From Holophagaceae bacterium (GTDB taxonomy: Bacteria; Acidobacteriota; Holophagae; Holophagales; Holophagaceae): 8,424 nt of DNA. The translations under genes and the position numbers were made by a program. The stretch lies in assembly GCA_025355915.1 (NCBI GenBank), contig JANXYT010000338.1, forward strand, positions 1 through 8,424, given 5' to 3'. Shown here piece by piece: positions 1 through 6,459 of this stretch. Each line of letters begins with the position of its first letter. Position 1 is the stretch's first letter. Under the pieces are notes generated by a model. The model did not search any database and was not told the origin of the DNA. It saw only the letters and a program-made list of their open reading frames with translations.

Positions 1-534
1 GACGTGATGCTTCCCGGCATGTCCGGGCTGAGCCTGGTCCGGCGGCTGCGGGACCGCGACCAGACCATCCCGGCGGTGTTCTTGTCGGCGAAGGGGGACC
101 TGGAGGACCGTCTGAAGGGCCTGGAGGCGGGCGGGGATGACTACCTGGCGAAACCCTATAGCATCCTTGAGGTGGTGGCTCGGTTGCGCTCCATCACCAG
201 GCGCTTCCAGGCAGCACCCGGCCTCAAGATCCACCAGGTGGCCGATTTGTCCTGGGACTCGCACACCCGCCGCATCACGCGGTCGGGGGACCGCATCGAC
301 CTCACGCCCAAGGAATACGCCATCATGACCCTGCTGCTCGAACACGCCGGCGAGGTGGTCGCCCGGAGCCAGATGGTGCAGGCGGTGTGGGGCATCGATT
401 GCGCGGTGGATCCCAACGCGGTGGATGTGCAGATCCTCCGTCTCCGGCGCAAGGTGGACGACCCCTATCCCGTCAAGCTCATCCACACCTTGCGGGGCGT
501 GGGCCTCGTCCTGGAACCCCGTGACAGCGCATAG
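1..534 (+). CDS. OmpR/PhoB-family response regulator, 5' truncated by the window edge
   Basis: This is the C-terminal part of a two-component transcriptional regulator. The first codon in the window (GAC, 1-3) is the phospho-acceptor Asp of the classic motif D-V-M-L-P-G-M-S-G. The true start is therefore about 50 codons upstream, and a start called at GTG 4 or ATG 7 would be an artefact. The receiver continues with the conserved Ser of FLSAK and the Lys of YLAKPY. A winged-helix DNA-binding domain follows, with the LTPKEYAIM helix start, a recognition-helix stretch around VDVQILRLRRKV, and the wing LIHTLRGVGLVLE typical of OmpR/PhoB proteins. It should bind DNA as a phosphorylation-driven dimer. 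It ends at TAG 532-534 and overlaps the kinase gene downstream, so the two form a coupled pair. The target genes cannot be deduced from the sequence. Confidence 0.95.
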   Translation, partial: DVMLPGMSGLSLVRRLRDRDQTIPAVFLSAKGDLEDRLKGLEAGGDDYLAKPYSILEVVARLRSITRRFQAAPGLKIHQVADLSWDSHTRRITRSGDRIDLTPKEYAIMTLLLEHAGEVVARSQMVQAVWGIDCAVDPNAVDVQILRLRRKVDDPYPVKLIHTLRGVGLVLEPRDSA

Positions 535-1873
535 CGGCAGCATCCTCCGCAAGCTGCAGATGGGCTTCGCCCTCGCCGCCGTCATGATGGCGGGGCTCAT
601 GGCGCTGTTCATGGATCGGGCCCTCCACCGTTCACTGAAGGCCGAGGACGCCCAGGTCATGGAAGGGCAGGCCCGGTTTCTGTTGAGGCAGCTGGCTGCG
701 GGTCAGCCCCTTCACGATCAGGGCGGGTCGCCGCGGCCGGAAAAGGCCTCCTGGCGCGTGCTGGACGGGGCAGGACATATCCTTTCCCAGAGTCAGGACA
801 TCGCCGGCCTCCCGGCCCTGCCCATGACGGATCCGGGCGGCGCGGCCCAGGAGGTCAAGGACCCCGGTGGGCGTGTGTTCTCGGTGCTGGTCCGGACCTG
901 GTCCTGGGGGGAAGTTCGCGGCGCGCTCCAGCTGGTGATGGATCGCACGCACGAGGAGGCCCTGATCCAGGGGTTCCGCCGCACCCTGCTGTTGGGGGTG
1001 CTCGTGGCCATGGTGGCGGCAGCCCTGCTGGCGCGGGGCATTGCCCGGTGGGGGCTGGCGCCGCTGGGGGCGCTCATCCTGGAGGCGGGTTCCATCAGCG
1101 ACCGGAACCTCGATCGCCGTCTGACGGCGGCAAACTTCCCGCTTGAGCTGCAGGAACTGGTGGCCACACTGAACGCCGCCCTGTCCCGGCTCCAGGACTC
1201 CTTCGAGCGGGTGGGCAACCTGGGGGCCGAACTGGCACACGAGCTGAGGACGCCCCTTCAGAACCTGCGCAGCACCCTGGAAAACCGCGTCCTGCAGGCC
1301 GGTGCCTCCCCGATGGAGCCCGGGGAGGTGGGCGGGCTGATTGAGGATTGCGACCGCATGGCGGCGCTTATCGAACAGATCCTGTTCCTGGCCCGTTCCG
1401 AACACGCCCCTTCCGGGCTGGCGCACGTGCAGATCCCCGCCGGGGAGCTGCTGGAGGCGGTCCGCGGCTTTTTCGAGGCTGCGGCCGAGGAAGCGGGCGT
1501 GGAGCTGCGGGTCGAGGCCGGTCCGGGAATCGAGGTGCGGGGCGACCGCCTGCTGCTCACCCGGGCCCTGCACAACCTCACCGCCAACGCCCTGCGCCAC
1601 GCCCCCTGCGGAGGACGGGTGGTGCTTGGGGCGCAGACAGGATCCGAGGGCGTGACCCTGTCCGTGGAGGACGATGGCCCGGGCATCCCGGAGGCCTGGA
1701 TCCCGCGGCTGGGGACACCCTTCGTGCGTCCACCGGATGCGCGCAACCCCGATGGCCATGGGCTCGGCTTGGCCATCGTGAAACGAATCGCCGCCATGCT
1801 CGGGGGCGAGATGATCATCGAAAGTCAGGTCGGGCAGGGCACCCGGATCCGGATCAAGATCCCAGGAACCTGA
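521..1873 (+). CDS. Membrane sensor histidine kinase (CusS/QseC-like), partner of the upstream regulator
   Basis: This is a sensor kinase of 450 aa that would autophosphorylate on His and pass phosphate to the adjacent regulator. GTG 521 is chosen because it lies inside the end of the regulator gene (14-nt overlap, suggesting translational coupling) and gives the usual short basic N-terminus before TM1. ATG 560 is an alternative, but it would remove the basic residues. Visible parts are TM1 (about residues 14-31), a periplasmic segment of about 120 aa, TM2 (about 155-171), HAMP (about 172-225), and HisKA with the phospho-acceptor H240 in LAHELRTPL. The ATPase domain has an N box (N352, N356 in HNLTANALRH), a G1 box (D385-G-P-G) and a G2 box (G412-H-G-L-G-L). 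The AELAHELRTPLQNL and LIEQILFLARSE segments resemble heavy-metal sensors such as CusS. No metal-resistance genes are nearby, so the stimulus is unknown. Confidence 0.95.
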   Translation: MTAHSGSILRKLQMGFALAAVMMAGLMALFMDRALHRSLKAEDAQVMEGQARFLLRQLAAGQPLHDQGGSPRPEKASWRVLDGAGHILSQSQDIAGLPALPMTDPGGAAQEVKDPGGRVFSVLVRTWSWGEVRGALQLVMDRTHEEALIQGFRRTLLLGVLVAMVAAALLARGIARWGLAPLGALILEAGSISDRNLDRRLTAANFPLELQELVATLNAALSRLQDSFERVGNLGAELAHELRTPLQNLRSTLENRVLQAGASPMEPGEVGGLIEDCDRMAALIEQILFLARSEHAPSGLAHVQIPAGELLEAVRGFFEAAAEEAGVELRVEAGPGIEVRGDRLLLTRALHNLTANALRHAPCGGRVVLGAQTGSEGVTLSVEDDGPGIPEAWIPRLGTPFVRPPDARNPDGHGLGLAIVKRIAAMLGGEMIIESQVGQGTRIRIKIPGT

Positions 1874-1922
1874 ACCATCAATCAGGTCGTCTGGTTATCG
1901 GCCAAGCTCCGCTTGAAAAGCA

Positions 1923-2143
1923 GGAAACCACAGATGCCGCAGATGACTCAGATAAGGCCTTGGGTCCACGGATTCCGCAGATCCGCACAGATTAAAAACG
2001 GGGGCACGAGTTCCCTTCTGGTGGCTTTGCTTCGCATGCATGGGCTTCATTGGGAGCGCCGGCAAAGCCGGAGGCCGCCGTGCGGCGGGCCCATCCGTGG
2101 TGGGTCGGCGGTCATCTGTTAAAAGCTGTGGAATCTGTGGTTC
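1923..2143. repeat. Inverted arrangement of CACAGAT-like units (about 9-10 nt period)
   Basis: On the left are six direct units: CACAGAT 1929, CGCAGAT 1938, CTCAGAT 1947, CACGGAT 1967, CGCAGAT 1976 and CACAGAT 1986. Their spacings are 9, 9, 14, 9 and 10 nt. On the right are three units in the opposite orientation (ATCTG 2114, AGCTG 2124, ATCTG 2133). The outer ends match: GGAAACCACAGAT (1923-1935) against the complement of ATCTGTGGTTCC (about 2133-2144), with one extra A. The whole resembles a short non-coding palindromic element rather than a coding or CRISPR structure. From memory, CCACAGATTACACAGATT-type intergenic strings are common in several phyla, but I cannot search to confirm it. Confidence 0.7.
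2040..2094. repeat. GC-rich multi-hairpin cluster (three-way-junction-like) inside the CACAGAT element
   Basis: Two adjacent hairpins, CCGGC-AAA-GCCGG (2059-2071) and CCGCC-GTGC-GGCGG (2075-2088), are enclosed by a 6-bp outer stem, ATGGGC (2040-2045) with GCCCAT (2089-2094). Together they could fold into a branched structure in RNA or single-stranded DNA. There is no T tract, so it is unlikely to be a simple intrinsic terminator. It sits between the left and right arms of the CACAGAT repeat and may be part of the same element or a nested one. Confidence 0.5.
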
Positions 2144-2231
2144 CAGTTTTTCATCTTGAGAAGAATCGAGCTGAGACTCACCGATACTCGGGTCAGGTTA
2201 GTGTAAGGTTGTCCATTCGACAGCCCTGCCT

Positions 2232-2235
2232 GGAG
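2232..2235 (+). promoter_or_regulatory. Shine-Dalgarno GGAG that fixes the receptor start
   Basis: GGAG lies 5 nt before ATG 2241. The in-frame GTG at 2235 overlaps this motif and has no site of its own, so ATG 2241 is the better start, and it leads directly into the signal peptide. Confidence 0.65.
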
Positions 2236-2240
2236 TGTTC

Positions 2241-5003
2241 ATGTCGGTTCGTCTTCGCGCCTCGCTTTCCACGCTGGCGCTCGGTCTGGCGGCCTCGGGG
2301 CTGTGGGCCCAGACCACGGCCTCGCTGCGGATCGAGGTCCTGGGTACCGACGGGCGCCCGCGTCCAGAGGCGGTCCTGATCCTCGAATCCATGGATCGCG
2401 GGGATCACCGCGAGCTGCGTGCGGATGCCAGGGGCATCGCAACCACCGCGGGCCTGTTGCCTGGGACCTACCGCATCCAGGGACAGATTCTCCACCTCAA
2501 GGCAGATGAACGGGTGCAACTCCGCCTCCGATCCGAATCGGCCCAGGCCACGGTGGCGGTGGAGGCCTCCCCCCTCCGGGTCGAGAGCAGCTCCGTGGGC
2601 GCGCAAACCATGTTCAGCGCCGAGGATTTGGTGCGCCTGCCCTTCTCGCCCCACCGCTACGTCGAACACAGCCTCCTGGCGCCCGGGGTCACGCCGTCCG
2701 GAAAGCCGGAACCGGTGGTTCTTGGCTCCATGCTCGACGCCAATGCCTTCCTGGTGGATGGCATGGAAACGAAGCTCAGCTCCACGGGCCGCTTCGGCAT
2801 GAACCTCTCGACGGAAATCCTCGACAGCCAGACCCTCACCACGGGCGGCCACAAGGCGGAAGTGGGCTTCGCCTCAGGCGGTGTCTACAACCTGGTGACG
2901 AAGAGCGGTGGCAATGAGTTCCACGGCTCCCTATTCACCAGCCGCATCTTCCGCGGGCTGAACGCCAAGCCGGACGCAGGCAAGGCCACGACCCCAGAGG
3001 AGCGGCCTACGGACGCCGACGAATTGGGCTTCAGCCTCGGCGGGCCCCTCGTCAAGAACACGCTGTTCTTCTTCGGTGCCTTCAACCGTCAGCTGCTGAG
3101 TCTGGATTTCGAGAATGTCCAGCCGGTGGGCACGGCACCCCACCGGCGAAGCCAGGTGGAGGACCGCAGCTACCGGTTCTTCAAACTCACTTGGTTGGCC
3201 AGCGCGGACCATCGCTTCGAGTTCAGCTATTTCGGGGATCCCGTTACCCAGGCGAACTTCGACACCGCCGGGGACAGCAGCGTGAAGGACTTCCAGCAGC
3301 CCAACCGCACCCGGGGCGGCGACAGCTACCTCCTGAAGCATGTGGGCGCCCTCGGACCGCAGCTCACCTGGGAGAACACCCTGGGCCTGCACCGCACGAG
3401 CTTCCACTGGTTCCCTGGCAGGCCGGATGCAGGGCCCTTTCGCGGCCAGCTGGACGCGCCCGGCGGAGAATCCTTCGGGGCCTACGGCGAAGACCGTCTG
3501 GACCGCATCAAGAACCTGACGCTTCGCAGTGAACTCAGCTACTTCGATGGTCCGCACCAGATCAAGGGCGGCTTCCAGGGGCTCTGGTCGGAGTACACCA
3601 AGGTCTTCCAGCGGCCTTCGTTCGGCCTCTCCTACCTGGATCGCGCCGCAGGGGGCGCCGGGCCCGCGGCGGGAGACCTCGCCGCCATTCAGGCGGGACT
3701 CCTGGCCGTCCATGGCAGCAGCTTCGGCTATTCGGCCGCCGACAGCCTGGCCGCGGCCAGCCCCGTATCGGGCCAACTGGCGGGGGGCCGGACCAGTTAT
3801 CTGTATACGAGAACCCTCGCGGACGGCGGCTCGTACGGCCACCCGCTCAAGCAATCCGTGCTGGGGATCTTCCTCCAGGACGACTGGGGTTTCACCGCAG
3901 GCTGGACCGCCAACCTGGGCCTTCGGTTGGATCGCGCGGGCCTCGACGCCGAGGATGGCCGGAGCCTGTACCGCCAGACACTCCTGAGTCCACGCCTGGG
4001 GCTGTCCTGGGACCTGAAGGACGACGGTCGCACCCGGCTCTTCGTCTATGCAGGCCGCATCTACAGCCCACCCACGGCCGGAAACCTGACCGCGGCCGGA
4101 GCGACCACCGGTGGGCCATCCACACTGACGCAGGTGTGGATCCCTTCGCTGACTGATTGGCGGACCTGGCAGGTGAACGGGGTGCAGGGGGTGAAAAACG
4201 TGGCTGTGGGGGACCTCCGAGCCCCGCGCACCGATCTTTACCAGCTGGGGGTAGAGCGCCTCCAGGAGGTTCCCTGGATCGGAGCCTGGACCTTGGAGGG
4301 CGCCCTCACCCTCAAGACGGTGCGCGATCTCATCGATACCTACAGCGCCACCTATGGCTACCTGCCCGAACTGGACGCCCTGGCCAACAGCTCCAGCACC
4401 AAGAAGGTGATCGCCAACCTGCCTGGCCTGAAGCGGGACTACCAAGGCCTGGACCTGGTGGCTCGACGCGTGTTCGAGGGCGGGCACCGGCTTCAGGTGA
4501 GCTACAGCTGGGGCGATCTGAACGGCAATTCCGAGGTGGGCAACGTGAACACCTCCTCGGGCAAGAACACGGGCTTCGCGTCCATCCCGAGCCTGCGCCA
4601 GGACTACCGCCTGCCCCGGTACGACGGCAACCTGAACGAAGAGGTCAAACACGCCTGGAAGGCCTTCGGCAGCGCGGCGCTGCCCTGGAACTTGGAATCC
4701 TCCTTCGCCTTCTTCTGGCGGTCGGGCCTGCGGTACAGCAGCCTCGTGAAGGTCTCAGGGGACCACGTGCTGGCGCCCGGCGTCGTTCGCGGCGACCAGG
4801 AATTGCCCCAGGCCATGAGTCTGGACCTGAGCCTGGCCTGGCGGACCCGCATGCGGAGGATCGACCTTCGCGCCGCCGTGGATGTCCTCAACGCCACCAA
4901 CCGCCAGCCCATGACCTGGGTGAACAACGTGGGAGGCGCCTTCACGCCCGGCAACTTCCAGCAGCCCCGGGTCTGGCAGTTCAGCCTGCGGGCGGGATTC
5001 TAA
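2241..5003 (+). CDS. Oar-like TonB-dependent outer-membrane receptor with N-terminal carboxypeptidase-regulatory-like domain
   Basis: This is a protein of 920 aa, predicted to be an outer-membrane beta-barrel that takes up a bulky substrate using TonB energy. The N-terminus is a signal peptide (basic MSVRLR, hydrophobic core, likely cleavage in LWA-Q near residue 23). Next comes a carboxypeptidase-regulatory/CNA-B-like beta-sandwich (about residues 26-100: SLRIEVLGTDGRPRPEAV, then the GLLPGTYRI turn). The plug domain (about 105-220) includes AFLVDGMETK (D173-G174) and the conserved VTKSGGNEFHGS stretch entering the barrel. The barrel runs to the C-terminus, which ends in Phe 920 as expected for BamA-recognised barrels. 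This architecture is typical of the Oar-like receptors that are numerous in Acidobacteriota. No TonB, SusD-like or degradation gene is adjacent, so the substrate (perhaps a glycan, peptide or metal complex) is unknown. It ends at TAA 5001-5003, directly before an AT-rich palindrome. Confidence 0.93.
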   Translation: MSVRLRASLSTLALGLAASGLWAQTTASLRIEVLGTDGRPRPEAVLILESMDRGDHRELRADARGIATTAGLLPGTYRIQGQILHLKADERVQLRLRSESAQATVAVEASPLRVESSSVGAQTMFSAEDLVRLPFSPHRYVEHSLLAPGVTPSGKPEPVVLGSMLDANAFLVDGMETKLSSTGRFGMNLSTEILDSQTLTTGGHKAEVGFASGGVYNLVTKSGGNEFHGSLFTSRIFRGLNAKPDAGKATTPEERPTDADELGFSLGGPLVKNTLFFFGAFNRQLLSLDFENVQPVGTAPHRRSQVEDRSYRFFKLTWLASADHRFEFSYFGDPVTQANFDTAGDSSVKDFQQPNRTRGGDSYLLKHVGALGPQLTWENTLGLHRTSFHWFPGRPDAGPFRGQLDAPGGESFGAYGEDRLDRIKNLTLRSELSYFDGPHQIKGGFQGLWSEYTKVFQRPSFGLSYLDRAAGGAGPAAGDLAAIQAGLLAVHGSSFGYSAADSLAAASPVSGQLAGGRTSYLYTRTLADGGSYGHPLKQSVLGIFLQDDWGFTAGWTANLGLRLDRAGLDAEDGRSLYRQTLLSPRLGLSWDLKDDGRTRLFVYAGRIYSPPTAGNLTAAGATTGGPSTLTQVWIPSLTDWRTWQVNGVQGVKNVAVGDLRAPRTDLYQLGVERLQEVPWIGAWTLEGALTLKTVRDLIDTYSATYGYLPELDALANSSSTKKVIANLPGLKRDYQGLDLVARRVFEGGHRLQVSYSWGDLNGNSEVGNVNTSSGKNTGFASIPSLRQDYRLPRYDGNLNEEVKHAWKAFGSAALPWNLESSFAFFWRSGLRYSSLVKVSGDHVLAPGVVRGDQELPQAMSLDLSLAWRTRMRRIDLRAAVDVLNATNRQPMTWVNNVGGAFTPGNFQQPRVWQFSLRAGF

Positions 5004-5039
5004 AAAAAGGAGACAAGATTAACAAGATTGAAAGACGGA

Positions 5040-5067
5040 TTTACAGGATTTCAAAAGGCAATATACT
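5040..5067 (+). promoter_or_regulatory. Candidate sigma-70 promoter reading toward miaB, inside the palindrome
   Basis: TTTACA (5040-5045) and TATACT (5062-5067), separated by 16 nt, each match the sigma-70 consensus in 5 of 6 positions. Transcription would start near 5074 and give a leader of about 80 nt to ATG 5155. The -35 box is in the left arm and the -10 box in the loop. AT-rich DNA easily yields such matches, so this is a candidate only. A second possible -10, TAAAAT at 5130-5135, lacks a well-spaced -35. Confidence 0.4.
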
Positions 5068-5087
5068 TTAGATTTTAATCCTGTTAA
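5060..5087 (-). promoter_or_regulatory. Candidate divergent promoter, mirror image of the miaB-facing one
   Basis: On the complementary strand, TTAACA (5087-5082) and TATATT (5065-5060), with a 16-nt spacer, also match consensus in 5 of 6 positions each. They lie at exactly mirrored coordinates of the forward boxes about the dyad axis. It would fire antisense into the 3' end of the receptor gene. The match may be a passive result of the palindrome. Confidence 0.25.
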
Positions 5088-5154
5088 TCAAGCACTTAAT
5101 CCTGTTAATCCTGTCCAAGCATTTTTCGGTAAAATGAAAGGTTTGGACGGACCG

Positions 5155-6459
5155 ATGAAGTTCCACATCCAGACCTGGGGATGCCAGATGAACGACCACG
5201 ATGGCGAAAAGCTATCGGGGCTGCTGTCGGCCGATGGTTTCGAAGAGGTGGATTCGGTGGAGAAAGCCGAGTTGGTGCTGCTGAACACCTGCTCCATCCG
5301 CGAAAAAGCCGTGCACAAGGTCTATTCGGAACTGGGGCGCCTCCGTGAGGAGAAGCAGCGGCGCCCCCTGCTGGTGGGCGTCACCGGCTGCCTGGCCCAG
5401 CAGGAGCAGGCGGCGCTGTTCAAGCGGGCGCCGCACATTGATTTTGTGCTCGGCACCATGGCCCTGAAGCAACTGCCACGGCTGGTGGCGGAAGCCCGAG
5501 AAGGCAAGGCCCGGGTGATGGATACGGGCGAATATCCGGATAACCACCTATTCCCGCCTTCCGTCACGCGTCGCCGGGATACGGCCAAGGCCCTGGTCAC
5601 CATCACCGAGGGCTGCAACCACGCCTGCACCTACTGCATTGTGCCGACCACCCGGGGTGCGGAGCGCCACCGTCCCTTCGAGGATGTGCTGGCCGAGGTG
5701 CGGGGTCTGGTCCAGCGCGGCTACCGCGAGGTGGAACTGCTGGGCCAGAACGTGAACAGCTATGCCGGCGGCTGCACCTTCGCGGACCTGCTGGAGCGGG
5801 TCTCCGCAGTGGAGGGCCTCGAATGGATCCGCTTCACCACCAGCCATCCCATGAACTTCACCAGGGAGCTGGCGCGGGTGCTGGTCACGAATCCCAAGGT
5901 GGTTCCCTTCCTCCACCTGCCCCTGCAGAGCGGCAGCGACCAGGTGTTGAGGCGAATGCTGCGGGAGTACACCGTCGGTGAGTACTTGGAGCGCCTCGGT
6001 TATCTGGGCGAGGGCCGCAGCCGGATGGCCCTCAGCACGGACTTCATTGTCGGCTTCCCCGGCGAGACCGATGCGGACTTCGAGGCCACCCTGCGGGTTC
6101 TGGATGACGTCGCCTTTGATGGTTCCTTCAGCTTCATCTATTCACCCAGGCCCGGCACGCCATCCCTGCGCCTCAAGGATGACCTGCCCATGCCCGTGAA
6201 ATCCGAGCGGCTGAGTCGGCTTCAGGCGCGCCAGAAGGTGCTCACGCGGGCCAGCAACCAGCGGTTCCTGGGCCGCGAGATCCCCGTGCGCATCGAAGCC
6301 CATGGCCCGAACGAGTCGGGCTGGTGGCTGGCCCACAGTGGCGAATGGAAGACGGTGCATCTGACCGCTGGGCCCGGCCGAAACCTGCCCTTTGGTGAGC
6401 TCGTCCAGGCCAGGATCACTCTGGCCAGTCCCCATTTCCTGGGGGCGGAGCTGGTTTAG
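5155..6459 (+). CDS. miaB: tRNA-2-methylthio-N6-dimethylallyladenosine synthase (MiaB)
   Basis: This radical-SAM methylthiotransferase (434 aa) converts i6A to ms2i6A at position 37 of tRNAs that read UNN codons. The N-terminal UPF0004 domain holds the three cysteines of the auxiliary Fe-S cluster: C10 in TWGCQMN, C46 in NTCSIREKA and C79 in VTGCLAQQ. The radical-SAM cluster motif is C154-x3-C158-x2-C161 in EGCNHACTYCIVP. Further family motifs are LLGQNVNSY, TSHPMNF, HLPLQSGSDQVLRRM, DFIVGFPGET and FSFIYSPRPGTP. A TRAM-like RNA-binding region occupies roughly the last 65 residues. ATG 5155 is chosen because MKFHIQTWGCQMN lines up with the E. coli start and GGA at 5145-5147 has a 7-nt spacer. 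ATG 5134 would add seven residues and lacks a ribosome-binding site. The last 44 nt overlap the oppositely directed epimerase gene. Confidence 0.97.
   Translation: MKFHIQTWGCQMNDHDGEKLSGLLSADGFEEVDSVEKAELVLLNTCSIREKAVHKVYSELGRLREEKQRRPLLVGVTGCLAQQEQAALFKRAPHIDFVLGTMALKQLPRLVAEAREGKARVMDTGEYPDNHLFPPSVTRRRDTAKALVTITEGCNHACTYCIVPTTRGAERHRPFEDVLAEVRGLVQRGYREVELLGQNVNSYAGGCTFADLLERVSAVEGLEWIRFTTSHPMNFTRELARVLVTNPKVVPFLHLPLQSGSDQVLRRMLREYTVGEYLERLGYLGEGRSRMALSTDFIVGFPGETDADFEATLRVLDDVAFDGSFSFIYSPRPGTPSLRLKDDLPMPVKSERLSRLQARQKVLTRASNQRFLGREIPVRIEAHGPNESGWWLAHSGEWKTVHLTAGPGRNLPFGELVQARITLASPHFLGAELV

Larger units (their letters stand above)
1874..2240. other. Intergenic region of 367 nt between the kinase and the TonB receptor
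   Basis: No credible gene lies here. The short open frames (for example 1913-2122) are built from repeat units and have no family resemblance. The region contains CACAGAT-like repeats (1923-1992 and 2114-2143), a GC-rich hairpin cluster (2040-2094) and then about 95 nt of non-repetitive leader before the receptor gene. I see no convincing rho-independent terminator after the kinase: a 5-bp hairpin at 1903-1915 (CAAGC/GCTTG) is followed by only AAAAG and no T tract. No well-spaced sigma-70 promoter stands out in 2144-2240. A TTGAGA at 2156-2161 and a GATACT at 2183-2188 are 21 nt apart, which is too far to call. Confidence 0.7.
5009..5116. repeat. AT-rich palindromic element with mirrored 9-12-9 motif spacing
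   Basis: The left arm (5012-5050) and right arm (5077-5115) are imperfect reverse complements: by eye about 30 of 39 positions pair, around an axis between 5063 and 5064. The left arm carries GATT(A/G/T) units starting at 5017, 5026, 5038 and 5047. The right arm carries TTAATC starting at 5075, 5084, 5096 and 5105. Both sets have spacings of 9, 12 and 9 nt. The right arm also holds a perfect 15-nt direct repeat, TTAATCCTGTTAATC, at 5075-5089 and 5096-5110. Composition contrasts with the genes: 38 of 117 bases in 5004-5120 are G or C. No transposase is associated. The element could form a long hairpin in RNA or a cruciform in DNA. It lies between the receptor stop codon and miaB. Confidence 0.85.

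Noticed and set aside
632..1759. Minus-strand open frame of 375 codons opposite the histidine kinase
   Set aside because: All kinase motifs are on the plus strand; the reverse translation is low-complexity in Gly, Arg and Gln and has no family resemblance.
1903..1919. Possible intrinsic terminator after the kinase gene
   Set aside because: The stem is only 5 bp (CAAGC/GCTTG) and is followed by AAAAG without a T tract.
1929..1992. Possible CRISPR-like direct repeats
   Set aside because: The units are only about 7 nt at 9-14 nt period with inverted copies on the right. There are no 25-40 nt repeats with unique spacers and no cas genes.
1913..2122. Small plus-strand open frame in the receptor upstream gap
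   Set aside because: It is made from the CACAGAT repeat (KPQMPQMTQI...) and hairpin DNA and has no ribosome-binding site.
2931..4652. Long minus-strand open frame of 573 codons opposite the TonB receptor
   Set aside because: The plus strand has a clear receptor with signal peptide, plug and C-terminal Phe. The reverse frame is an open shadow typical of GC-rich coding DNA and shows no recognisable motif.
5009..5116. Insertion sequence or riboswitch reading of the palindrome
   Set aside because: There is no room for a transposase and no conserved riboswitch core; the arms are simple iterated short units, so it is described only as a repeat.
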